Source of the DNA: Ipomoea triloba
Taxonomy: Eukaryota > Streptophyta > Magnoliopsida > Solanales > Convolvulaceae
Direction: 5' to 3'
DNA length: 64,000 bases
NCBI RefSeq assembly: GCF_003576645.1
Contig: NC_044923.1
Span: 5,754,904 to 5,818,903 of the forward strand
A program made the position numbers and the translations under genes. Shown here piece after piece: positions 1 through 11,711 of the stretch. Under the pieces are notes generated by a model that was not told the origin of the DNA, made no database searches, and saw only the letters and a program-made list of their open reading frames with translations. The first letter of the stretch is position 1. Each line of letters starts with the position of its first letter.

Positions 1-109
1 ATTATTTATAATAATTTAAATATCTAAAATCTAAAAAAATCTAAAATTTTAATATAAAGTACTAATATTGGGCACCTATTTTTTGCGCATCGTGCATAGA
101 AAATTCTAG
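1..109 (+). mobile_element. 3' end of a Helitron-like element (left part outside window)
   Basis: An AT-rich stretch ends in a short hairpin around GCATCGTGC (about 82-96), then a spacer and CTAG at 106-109 followed by T. A small GC-rich hairpin 10-12 nt before a terminal CTRR is the known mark of a Helitron 3' terminus. The last 50 bp resemble a second end at about 57120-57173, sharing AATATTGGGCA and CGCATCGTGC. The 5' end is not in the window, so element size and type are unknown. Confidence 0.5.
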
Positions 110-639
110 TATATTGTATAAGTATAGATAGATGTGCGATGAAATAGAGAGGGTAGGGGTGGATCCAAGAATTTTTTTGAGTGGGAGCGAAGTTCAAATG
201 AATTTAAAAATGTTTATCACAAAATATCAAAATAAATTTGATATGAATCACACATATATTATTCCCCCGGCCTTGTGAATGGCAAAAAAATGTCAGTGAC
301 AAAAAATCAAAATTTGATATGAATGTCATAGGTTAGAATTGATTTCATGACATAACATATTTTAAGGAACAACAATATATTACCTAAATATCTAGTAACA
401 TGTATATACATTTCGTGTGTGTGTGTGTAAAAGGGGGTGGGCGGGGGCAAGGAGCACTGCCCCCATTCCGCCCTCCCGCCTCTGGATTCCCCCTGGCTAA
501 ATAGTTGGTAGAACATGATTATTATATCATAGATTCACAAGTTTAATTATTGTAAATACCCTTTTGATCAAGCGCGTCACACAAAGTTCTACTAGTGCAA
601 TTTATATGTTTTATGTGGTTAGTCACTTTCAAGATTCAG

Positions 640-963
640 ATAGTGACTACGAATTTTATGTGAGCTGGGTCATTTCTTTACTTCCAAGTAAACTTTGTTT
701 CCACCAAAGATCAGCTGGCGGATATCTTCACAAAACCACTCTCTTCCTCCCAGTTCTGTCTACTCCGGGACAAGCTCAATGTTGTTCCTATCCCACCTTG
801 AGCTTGAGGGGGTGTGTTAGATATATTAGGAGTCTTTGTGGTTGTGGTTTAGTCTCACCTAATAGTAGCCTATTGTATAGGGGTTAGCTACGATTGTATT
901 GTAAGTGTACTGTACTGTGTAATGCAATCCATTCAATCAACACTCATTCGGATGTCTTCAACA
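640..963 (+). mobile_element. Ty1/copia retrotransposon 3' fragment (pol end plus LTR-like sequence)
   Basis: The + strand from about 690 to 801 encodes a peptide with STKDQLADIFTKPL and FCLLRDKLNV, the conserved C-terminal end of the copia RNase H domain, ending at TGA 799-801. A purine-rich tract (GAGCTTGAGGGGG) follows, as expected for a polypurine tract, and then TGTTAG at 815, which would start the 3' LTR. TCAACA at 958-963 could end a short LTR of about 150 bp. No upstream pol and no second LTR are visible, so this is a truncated copy. The right LTR edge is inferred. Confidence 0.65.
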
Positions 964-1580
964 ATCACACGAGCAAGACCTCTAAGCTGAGTATGGTTAG
1001 TGATCCAACTCAGAACTTCAGTCACATCAATCTGGATGATTCTTATTAATCAAATTAAATATATTAATGAGAGACAAATAAATATCATTTATAATTGTAT
1101 ATGGGCAAGAATGATATTATTACTTAATATATGAACCTATAAATATTTCACATATAATAATAAAGTTAAAAGCAACTCATATTATAAATTATAATATTTG
1201 ACAATAGGATCAATCTTGTATGATTCTTTTCTTAATTATTATCTCGTAAAGATGGACAGAGAGACACATAGACCCTAGACCTTTAAACTAAAGCAGTATT
1301 TTATGGGTCTATGGATTCATGAGTACGATCTATGAATCTATGATATATGAAAATTCTCAATCAAAAATAGAAATGTTTCCATATAAAAAAATTTGCAAAA
1401 GTTCTTTGAAAATGTTTTGAAGTAATTTTATAATTAAAAATTTTGGAACAAAAAATTTATTCTAATGTGTCAAAAAATATTTAAGGGCTAAAACTGAAAA
1501 GTTATTTTTATTATGTTTTTTTATTAGTAGGAAAGGAAAACTCGAACAGAGCAAACTAAATAGCAAAAAATCGATAATAA

Positions 1581-1747
1581 TGACTTTGTGGTATAGTAGC
1601 GCGAAGTGACTCTCCCAAATGGTAGGTCATGGGTTTGTGCCTAATGGATACGATATTGACTCTTTGTGCGTGCTTCAATAGATTGAGAAAGTAGTAATGA
1701 ACAGATATTATATTGTAACAGAGTCAGTAGTACTACACAAAAAAAAT
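1581..1747 (+). mobile_element. SINE1 family copy (tRNA-like head, A-tailed)
   Basis: It starts GACTTTGTGGTATAGTAGC, carries GGTCATGGGTTTG in the B-box position and GCGATATTGACTCTTTG-like body sequence, and ends GAACAGATATTATATTGTAA, GAGTCAGTAGTACTA and an A run. The same order of blocks recurs near 5155, 17658, 18159, 20854 and 43554. I could not see a clear target-site duplication for this copy. Confidence 0.6.
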
Positions 1748-4700
1748 TGAGATATGCAAGTACTGAAAGACTCTATAGGAAACAAATAATTTTTTGATGA
1801 GCTTATCAACGACTCGATTTTTCAATGAGTTTATTTTTATTATGTTAAAATTCATATTTAATTTACTCTTTTTTGGCCCTTCCATTGATTCAAACTTTGC
1901 AATGCATAATTTCTACTTTCGATCCATCAAATTTTAAATTTCAAATTTTTCTAACACAATACAACACTCCAATCCTATGGATAGAGAGACATACACATAG
2001 ACCCTAACCCTTCATGGCTGGCTACTTGGCAGTTCAAACAATTATTAATATTAACTAGAGAATCTCTAATTTGTTTATAGGATTATGGTTGATTTTGTGT
2101 CTAGTTGGATTGATTTGAAAATTGTTTTTCTTTTTTCCTTTTATTTGCATCATTTTTTTAATTAAAAAATGAAAAAGCATTTTCCAAGAGATTGCGCTAG
2201 CTGCCTATTGTGTGGAGCAATGTAATGCATCTGGCCAGTAGTTTTGCATGTGCCCAAAAATCTACAGTAGATATTCTCCACTCAATTTATCTTTATTTTA
2301 TGTTTTTTTTTGTATGATTTTAATTTTGTTAAATATACTAAATATAAATCGTAATTATAAATTTTTATATATTAATAACAATCATTTACAACTAACTACT
2401 CTAAATAAATAAAACTAATTAATCCTCTAACCATTGGACCAAACTACCTTGCATAGCACCATGGCTCTTTTATTTTATTTTGAGCTCGATATTGTAATAA
2501 TTACTATATTATAATAAAATTTCACATACATTATAAATATATACATCAATATCAATACATAAGTGCTATCGATTACTATTGAATGTTTTTTTAATTAAAT
2601 TGTTCCGATCACGTCAACAACAGTTAATCTTAACAACATAACCTTTCATTAAAAGATAACAATTCTGATCTACGGTTGAAAAGTAGTTATCATAATAAAA
2701 TTAAAGTTAATTCAAGTTTTATTTTATTTTTTTAAATAAATCAAATAATGTAAGTGTAAATTAAAAATGAATTGATAGGATGTGACTAATTAAATACAAT
2801 CAGTATGAACACATCAAATCATTTCTTGTAACAAACACCAATCAACACCTAATCAACAGAATCCCTTGTTTCCTCCAATGTCTGTCCTAATGTTATAATT
2901 ATCCTTAAAATATTATTTTAAAAAAATATATTATTGTTTATGCTTCTAATAACTTCGTGTCAAGCTAACTTACTCTCAAAAATATTATTATAATTATGCT
3001 TTATAACTAAGTATTCTATTGTGTGTGACTTTGGAGTTAATAAAGAATGAGTTCTTTAAGAGTTTAAATATGTTGTAAGTGGCAAACCTAAACCTTGGGC
3101 TATACATGTCTGGGTAGTCCAGTACTTTAATTTACAATATGCTTTTAACTCAAACTAAATATTTTATTGTGATTTTGGGAGAAAAAGAGGTGCCTTTATT
3201 GAGGCAACTCAAGAAGAGAATCACCCAACATTTATATATGATTTCTTTATTTGGGCAGGAATCATGCAGTGGGATTATACTGAATACTTAGTGCAATAAT
3301 ACTGAACATATGATATATATATATAAACATAAATATATAATCCAAGTATTAATTTAACTTTTTAGTTGAAACATAATATATCTTTTGAATTTAATATCAG
3401 GATTAATCTCATATATATACAAGGTCGTCATGCATAAAAAGAGACTATGATTTACGTGAAGAGACTTGATGAACATATAATAGGTAAACATAAATGTGCA
3501 GTCAAATTATTAGTTTAAGTTTTTAGTTGAGACGGAATTCATATAGTGGTGGAATAATTCAATCAGGATTCATATAGTCATAAGGGTGCATTTATTAACA
3601 GAAAAAATTCTATGTTTTTCTAGAGAAATGACAAAATAGAAAAAGGAAAACAAAACATTTGTTTATTTATATATACACACACACATAGAATGGAGAAATC
3701 GAAAACTAGTAGAGAGATCATTTTTTAAAAATTAAATTTCCCGATCAAGATTTTTACCGTCATTAATTTCTTTCTATTTTTCCCTAAATTTAAAAAAAAA
3801 AAAGTTTGCAAAACTATACATGGTATAAATTGAACAACATACATTCTCTTTACTCATGGGTGCAAATGAAATAATGCGAGTCTCTTCTAATTTCTACCTT
3901 AAAACACATGCGAGACTATTTTGATAGAAATTTACTTGATTAGTCTCAATATGTAGCCGTAGGGGACTACATTCACTTTAAAACACATTGAATTTTTTCT
4001 TTTAATTTTTACTTAATACAATTTCACTTGATTTTTCGTTGTTTAAAGTTGGTAACTTGGTATTTTTATGAGTGACGAGAAAAATTCACAGTCATTATCC
4101 GATAATGTGCATTAAGTAAATCTCACTTATGTGTAATAGTATGCAAATTATGCATAAGAGATAAATTATACCTTTATTATTTTTTAAAAACAAAATATTG
4201 TTCCACCTAACATGGTATGAAAGAGTAAACGGATTGATCAAATACAAGCAATAATACTTAATATTATATTAAAAGATGATATTTTTTTTTTTTGAAATTA
4301 TTTGCATCAAATTGTTTCAAATAATATAATGAAACTTATGGTACGTATTTGTATATATCACAAAAGAAACACTTTTAGTTTAAGTGTTTAACTAGATGTC
4401 TCAAATTTGAACCACGAAAACGTAACAACCTTAATATTCGCGTGGGAGCACTTTATTATCTTTGAGATTCATTATCCTGGCAAATTTTTGAGATCCTTCA
4501 CAACACAAATAAGATTAGTCCCAGTGATATATATCTTTCCGGCTTTCCCGACACATCTTTGAGATTCTTCTCAACACCAACATGATTAATGCTAGTGGTA
4601 TCTTTCCCGACATATTCTTGAGATCTTTTCTGATACAAATAGGATTAGTCATGATGATATAAACGTAAATTAATATACAACATTATTTATAAATATATGC

Positions 4701-5154
4701 ATACATCACCTTTTCTTGGTTTTTCTAGAGAGATTAGATACTCTTTCTCTTGTTGGAAATCATCCTCCGCTTGATGGGGCTTTTGGTACGGTTGGGCATT
4801 AGATAGTTCTTTTTCTTTTCTTTTCTTTTGAGTCAAAATCTAATTAATATATGGTTTTAAATGTTAATGGTGACATTTAAAGATATGAGATGTTCCACCG
4901 ACTAATTAACAAGATGTTAATTAACATTTTTAAAAATGATTATATAAATGTCTTAATTAGGAAAAATTAAGATTAATAATGCATTTCATATGATTGTTGT
5001 TTAGAACTCATTTTATTTGATCATAGGCCACTTGAATTCAACATCTTCATTATTTTTTATGTTATTTTTCAACTACAATAATGGTTGGTTGTTATTATTT
5101 TCCTTCAAAAACTATGTATGCAATTTTGATGCAGCATCATAATCCTTGATTCTT

Positions 5155-5254
5155 GCCAAGGACCTTGTGGTCTAGTGGCATCAAACCCTTCCCTTTATAC
5201 GGGAGGTGGTGGGTTCGAGCCTCCCCTTGAAAGTAGTTATGAACAGATACTGCA
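5155..5254 (+). mobile_element. SINE1 family copy with best preserved A and B boxes
   Basis: Box-A-like TGGTCTAGTGGC lies at 5168-5179 and box-B-like GGGTTCGAGCC at 5211-5221, spaced as in tRNA-derived Pol III promoters. The 3' part is shortened: it keeps AAGTAGTTATGAACAGATAC and then leaves the family consensus. This is the copy that best supports a tRNA origin for the family. Confidence 0.65.
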
Positions 5255-5340
5255 TGATTCTTTCTACTCTATTAGCATCTCGATTTTAAATTAATTGAAA
5301 TATAATAATATAGTTACTGAATATAAAAATTCTCCATTAA

Positions 5341-5802
5341 GGTGTGTTTGGAAACTCGAAAAATGATTTATGAAAATCATTTTCTGATTTTTCAGTGTTT
5401 GGATGTGCCTGGAAAATCAAGTCAACGGATATCATTTTCCATTGATAACTTAGGAAAATAAGGTTGTTTTAAAGGAAAATAACTTCCACCAAAATTTGAC
5501 GGAAGTCGTTTTCGACAGACCAATCACAACCTTAATTGGCTTTCACCGGAAACCAAAGTTTTTTTTTTAATTTAATAAATAATATTATTTTTAATAATAT
5601 TATAAATATTTTATTTTATAAATAAAATAATTAAAATGTTTAATTATACAATTATACTCATTTTCCAAAAAATAAACTAAGCACACCAAGATAATTTTTC
5701 AAAATACAACCAAACACTGAAAATGAAACTATTTTATGAAAAATTACTCATCTTCAAGAAAACATTTTTCAAAATTCAGTTTTTTGGTTTCCAAACACAC
5801 CC
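5341..5802. repeat. Foldback MITE with GGTGTGTTTGG termini
   Basis: The left end GGTGTGTTTGGAAAC at 5341 is mirrored by GTTTCCAAACACACC ending at 5802. Inside, AAAATGATTT, TTTTCAGTGTTTGG and related blocks recur in inverted orientation. There is no coding capacity. The target-site duplication is not clear, so the superfamily stays open. A partial relative with TTTTCAAACACACCC lies near 21240-21256. Confidence 0.65.
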
Positions 5803-5817
5803 TAATATATATAGGGC

Positions 5818-6215
5818 ATGTTTCTCATGAGAACTAGTAGTCCCGTGAAAACGTGTAGACTGATCTCATCCATCCATCCATTTATGATGACTAAGGGTTG
5901 AAAATTAAGAAAATTTGAGAAAAAAATGGGGTGACATTTCTTTAATTAAGATAATAATGCATGTATTTGAAAACACTTTATAATACATTCGTAAATAAGT
6001 GATAATGTACACATGTGAGTGTACTATTAATTATCTGCGAATGCATTATCAAACGTTTTCAAATGCACTGTCATAATTACAGAAATGTCACCTAACTCAG
6101 TGTTTTTTAGTCTTCAAAATTTTGATAATCTTAGACGAACGGATCAGATGAGATTAGTGTATACATTTTCAGGGGCTACTAATTCTCATGCGAACTCAAA
6201 TGTGCAGATATGCAC
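5818..6215. repeat. Foldback MITE, about 190-bp imperfect arms
   Basis: The left arm has CTCATGAGAACTAGTAG, GTGACATTTCTTTAATTA and TTTGAAAACACTTTATAAT. Each block returns as its reverse complement on the right, down to CTACTAATTCTCATGCGAAC. The centre is near 6010. No frame encodes a recognisable protein. The design (GTGACATTT followed by a T-rich arm) resembles the element at 18515-19030. Confidence 0.65.
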
Positions 6216-6704
6216 GGATGCACCTGCACAACTACAAAGAGTATCATATATATGATATATAAAATATGTAAATTAAGAGCGGGTGCACTTTATAATTTTA
6301 CATATTACACTTCTATATTTACATGTCGTCACCTAAGCATTCGTTGTCCCTGATAAGCCATATCTATTTATGTTTAGTGTTTGAGGTTAGTGAATAGTGA
6401 CGCGATAAACGACTGAGAGAATTGTGAGGTTAGAATTAATTAGGATTTAGGATAAATGGATAAAAGAGAAATAATGATAGGCTAATAATTTTTTGTTGCG
6501 TTTGTTTGTTCCAGCAAGGGGATTGGAATGGAATCACTGGATATGCATTTTATGATGATCTAAATATTAACCTATTTGTTTGATCCAACCAATTTTTTTC
6601 AATAAATAAAAAATTTCTTTATATATAATTATTAATTCTTGAAAAATAATTTCAGTATTTGACTTTAATTAAAAACAAAATTTCTGCCAATTACTTTGTG
6701 GCAA

Positions 6705-6830
6705 TAAGTTGAGAAAGTGTATATAAATATATACTACATTGTAACAACTCTGTGCTTTCGTATGTTGTGAAAGTAGATATGAATATATGCCACATTGTAA
6801 TATAGTCAGTAATATTTAAAAAAAAATAAC
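6705..6830 (+). mobile_element. SINE1 3' fragments, two overlapping tails
   Basis: GTTGAGAAAGTGTATATAAA with ACTACATTGTAACA is followed closely by GTTGTGAAAGTAGATATGAA with CACATTGTAATATAGTCAG and an A run. Both match the 3' half of SINE1. It may be two truncated insertions or a local duplication. Confidence 0.45.
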
Positions 6831-9800
6831 TGAAATTTCTCTTCTCTTTTCTATTTTTTTTTTATATAATGAATTTGGCACATTCTATTCTACGAATATA
6901 TCTACAATAGCACTACTAGGTAGGGTGAGTATGATAAGCATGCCAAAGATTATGACTCATGATATGCAAGCAATTAATATTATCCAAAGACATTGGAACA
7001 TGCATGTAAAATTATTGACTTTGTTTCTCTATTCATTATTTTGGAAAATTTTAACTAATTAAGTGAATAAAAGAGAACTTATTAGAACTAACAGTGTCAT
7101 TACGTAATAATGGAGATCGAATCTGATTCTATAAGTGTCTAGAATTAGGGACATAAAAAGTAACGAAGACTAAGATTCCATTTACTTCTATCAATTTTCT
7201 AATTTTTAATTTCTTCTATTTTTTTTATTATCCATCATATGATTATCAAATTAGAAAACTTTTTTTTTCTTTCTCTACTATGTTTTTTTTTTTAAATAAA
7301 GAATTTATCTAATTAATAAATGCATCCAAGTCTCAGATATATATGGACAACAAAGGGATTGGGAGGAAGATTGATTTTGCTAGTTTGGTTGAAGATAATG
7401 GCAAGGATGCATGCCATGTTTGTGTATCTATATGCACATTACATATATACATACAATAGCCACATTAAATTTAATATTAATACAACAATTTATGTGATAC
7501 ATTGAGAACATTTGGAAATAAAAATTTTATAAACCAAACTGAAAATTTTACATAGTATAATTTTATTGTTTTAGCATAATTTGTGAAGATAAACTTATTC
7601 AAAATTTTAGAATATTATAAATATTATTTAAAAAGCATATATTATCAATATTAAAGTATATATTTACGATGAATACATACACGCAGTAAGTTAGAGGTAG
7701 ATCGATATGTAAAAACTTCAATTCAGTCAAAGTGTGGTGGTTGATTGATGAATGTAGGGTACCTAATTTGATAACCCTATTGCTATTCTTGATTTTAAAA
7801 AATTATATTAACTACCATAAGTAACAAAGGCTTCTCACACTAAGGAAAAAAGTTGGTGGGAAGTTGGGTTGGAAAAGTGAGCACATTAAGCTAGTGGTAA
7901 AAATGTTCAGATCGATTATTTATTGTTCACTTGAACTTAAAAATTTTTTCTTACGAGTAACAACAGTGATAACATCAAGCTATAAGGTATTTGACATTGT
8001 TTTCTTTGTTAGTGATAATATAATTCATTTAAATTTCTCTTATAATTCTTGAGAGGCTAATGTTAGAGATAAGGTTCGTGTGGTTGTTGCAGGTGGTGAT
8101 TATTAGTTAGAGTATATGAACATTAGTTTGAGACGATGCTTAGATGATAATGACATTCCACAGTATTCCTCATTATGTGAGCAAGAAATAATTGATGTAG
8201 TTTTTGACAACATGTATGGTTATGTTAGAGGGGCGTGAGGCTATCTTCCCTTTGTCGCTAAAAGTCTTATTTTCAATTTAGTTAGGGAAAGATGACAACG
8301 AAAAATCTTATTGTTAGTTAATTTTAATTTTTTGCAAGTTTGTAATGTTGAGGGTCAAGACATTGTTTTCGTCATTATGTTTTTAATAAATTTCTCTTTT
8401 TATATATATATCACATTAGCATATGTACTTTTTTTTTTTAGAATAGCATATGTACTAATTTTTTATATATTCATAATTTGAGAATTTAATTGTTTATCGA
8501 CAAGGCATACTATGATAAAATAAACATATGAATATGTTATATATAATTCATAAAGATGCCACTATTGTTGTTTTGATCTTGCACACGGTTACTTATCTCT
8601 TTTTAAGGAACGGGTTTAATTTGTTCAATCCCCACACCATCACCTGCACGAGGGGGATTGAATTAGTATCTTAATTTGACTTTAGACATCTATCCACTCT
8701 GTGCGTTAATACTTTTTATTAATAAAACCCAGTTAGATGCGAGCATGCCACTTATTTCATTATGAGTGTTTGACCGTTTCGAGTCTTTTAAAAAAAAAAC
8801 TTAATTCATTTATCTTCAATAAAAAAAAGAATTGATTAAGAATAAAATTAGAGGATGTGCTCATCCTTCAAATCAAATGGCTGGGTCCTTAAGGAAGTGA
8901 TGGATTGTTGTTTTCCTCTATTTAATTTCTCCCCTTGTACTTGGATAGGTTCACATGTCAAATTAAGAAATGAGAGGATTCTCACTTTCCACCACAAACA
9001 CAACTCATAAAATATGACCCACAAAATCATGCGCCAAACAGCTTGATTAGATTTGGTGCATGGCAACTCACATTAAATTAATTATTCTATTCTATTCTAT
9101 TCTACATTAATTATTTTTAACTTATTTCCTTAGCTTTATATTATAACATTTTTACAAAATTTATTTTTAAAAAAATATCGACACTTTTGGTCCCTAAATC
9201 ATCTCGACCTTTCAATGTTTACATTTCTAGTTCGATCTTTAATTATTACATGGGTTGTAAACTTAGTTATGTTCTTCGATTAATTGAGATATCAAACTCT
9301 TTTTGTATATACGATTTTATAAGAAAATATATAATAGATAGGAAATTGCACATGTGCATGCATTTATAAAACTTGTATGCAAATGGAGTTTGACATCTTA
9401 CTTATTCATCGATGAACTGAATTTACAACTTATTTAACAATTAAAGAACCAGAATTGAATGAAGTGTTTCGTATTAACTAAATACCTAGGTTGTTAGTTG
9501 GATGCATATTAGTTATATTCAACACGCCCCTCACATATATCGACTGATTACTTTTTGACAGATCAATCAACACATGAATACGTAGTCTCTTTATAAGGTA
9601 ACATGGACCGAAGGTCCAAATCCATTATTTTTCACATGAGTAGTCTAACTCTATTACCAAATAAACTGATATATAGTTGGATTACTATTTACTATTTATT
9701 ATGCACAACAATCAGATTTGTAAAAATTTAAAAGAGGGACTAAATTTATAATTCGGGAATAATTGATGGACAAAAATTAAAACCAATTTTTTTTTCCAAA

Positions 9801-10592
9801 ATGTAATTGCAATAAGAATGGGAAAATCCCTAGGAAGCAGCTAATAAGATTTCTAGGATCCATAAATAAATCTCACTCCTTGGACTCCTTGTACGTGTTT
9901 CTGACACATTAAATTTTCTTTACCACTATACCTTTCTTTTTTAAAAAAAATAATTTATTAAGAATAAAATATGTCACGCTCTATAAATTAAACTATATAA
10001 AAATAAAAATAAAAGGTGGAAATTAAATCCACTTAGGTGCGTGGTAGGAAATTACGCAGTGACCATACTGACGTGATCCATGACAATGTGAATTAGTTTT
10101 ATGGTCCCATAAGTACATACAATACCAACCATTTACACATCAAATTCCTTGGATCTCTCCTATGTTTTGTCAAAAACATGATTGTACGAGGCAAAGTCAT
10201 TTACTAGAATAGTCCTGTTATGTCCTTCCAATCGAACCAAACAGTCCTTTAATTTGCCCATGACCCAACAAAGCAGCGTTACACACATGAAGTGTTACGT
10301 TACGTTGATTGATTATATATTATTATGGCTTCGCATTAATCCACTCTATTAGATACGAATGGACAAATGCATGTTTTAGTGTCTTATACATCTTAATTGT
10401 TTCTTGGATTCCAATTCCCAATTTGAAGTGAGATAAGTACTTTCGGTGTACCATACAAAATATCAAAACCTTATAAAAAAAAAAAGTTTTAGTGTTAAGG
10501 ATTCAAACCCTCAATTTTCATAATTACGCTCCGAGTGAAATCCCTCAATTTTCGACCACTTTGAGTAGTCAGAAATTTAGATAAATAAATTT

Positions 10593-10810
10593 GGTGACGA
10601 AGGAAACTCATAATCACTACCCAATTAAGGATGTACTGGGTAAATCTCGCATTGTGACCATAATCAGCAAAAGATCACAATAATGATGTAAACCATTCTA
10701 GGTTGCCTATTGGTGACCGACTCGAACCAAGAAGGCCAATATATCATTACGTTAGATTTTGAATCTTGTGGTTATAAAGCCAACATCAGCTCAACCAACT
10801 TGGATGGAGT
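10593..10810 (-). mobile_element. SINE2 family copy (antisense to the + strand)
   Basis: Read on +, the copy runs GTGACGAAGGAAACTCATAA, GGTAAATCTCGCATTGTGAC, CTAGGTTGCC, GACCGACTCGAACCAAGAAG and CAGCTCAACCAACTTGG. The same order recurs at 23935, 24117 and 43448, and inverted at 25809. On the minus strand the head carries tRNA-like boxes. No coding role is seen. Confidence 0.5.
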
Positions 10811-11400
10811 AGTCTCGAAATTGAAAAGTTCTCAACAATTAACCAATGCTAGACATTTTTTTAACCTTTTTATCTTCAACCCATGTAGCGTGAAAACACA
10901 CCTAGCATTGATTTTTCAAAACCACGATACTAATAAATCCTTAATATCGCTGAATATCTTAACATTAGGTAATTTACTAACCTTTGATCATATTAGGGCT
11001 AAACACGAGGTTGAACAAATGTTGGGCCAAATCAAATTAAAGTTTTTATTTATTCTTCTCTCTCTCTCTTTTTTGAGTAAGTACGTATATCTAAAAGATT
11101 CAACTTGTAATTATACTTTATTTAAAATCATGTGTTTATCGTATAGATCAGAATACCAAACACTATTATACAATTATACTATTAAATGAGTGTATGACTA
11201 GGGAGTAGATAGACATGAAACACATTCAAATTTGTATAGTAGTACATACTCAATTCAAAGTCCATGACAAAGACACTAAATAAATAATGCAAGAAGCTTA
11301 TAGAAGTTCACAACATCTCAGCTAGCTAGCAAATATAAAGGGAAAAATATATGAACGCATACTATCCAAGTATATATTATATATAGATAAATACATATAT

Positions 11401-11481
11401 AGAGAGAGAGAGGGAGAGATGAAATCAGATACAAATGTAAATACAATCTGATCCAGCGATGCAATAATTAGTATATATAAA
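11401..11481 (+). promoter_or_regulatory. Putative core promoter of the SPEAR-type gene
   Basis: A (GA)n tract at about 11401-11420 is followed by TATATATAA at 11472-11480, about 235 bp upstream of the chosen ATG. GA tracts plus a TATA box are common in plant core promoters. The transcription start is not determined, and other TATA-like strings nearby (11370-11400) make this only a candidate. Confidence 0.4.
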
Positions 11482-11711
11482 GTGTAAAACAGCTTAAAAA
11501 GGCTGCAGCGCAGCTTATTCTTTCTTGGCGATCTCCTCTCTACAGATAATATAGCGCTTTTGCTGTTTTTTGTTTCAAGAAAAAGTTAAGGTTAGCTCTG
11601 ATCCGATCCTGCAATCAAGAACGCAGTGGCTAGGTAAGGTGCAAACAGGTTAATTTCTGGTGGGATTGGAGAAGAATTTAAGGAAACATACAATTAACGT
11701 AGGAATTGAAG

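Larger units (their letters stand above)
110..11460. other. Gene-poor intergenic region, mostly repeats
   Basis: No open frame here looks like a conserved protein and no exon series could be built. The region is very AT-rich. It holds a copia 3' fragment, SINE1 copies, two foldback MITEs and SINE2 fragments (listed separately). A further dispersed unit with AAACATAAATGTG, ATCCAACTATTAG-like and TTTTAGTTGAGA motifs occurs near 3300-3560. The remainder shows nothing I can name. Confidence 0.6.

Noticed and set aside
7864..8300. Short frames with protein-like stretches (for example around 8095-8230)
   Set aside because: Frames are broken by stops, have no motif I know, and no splice sites join them. 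A decayed gene piece is possible but not supportable.
10710..11189. A 159-codon frame upstream of the SPEAR-type gene
   Set aside because: Its first part lies in a SINE2 copy and the rest is AT-rich low-complexity; no conserved protein content.
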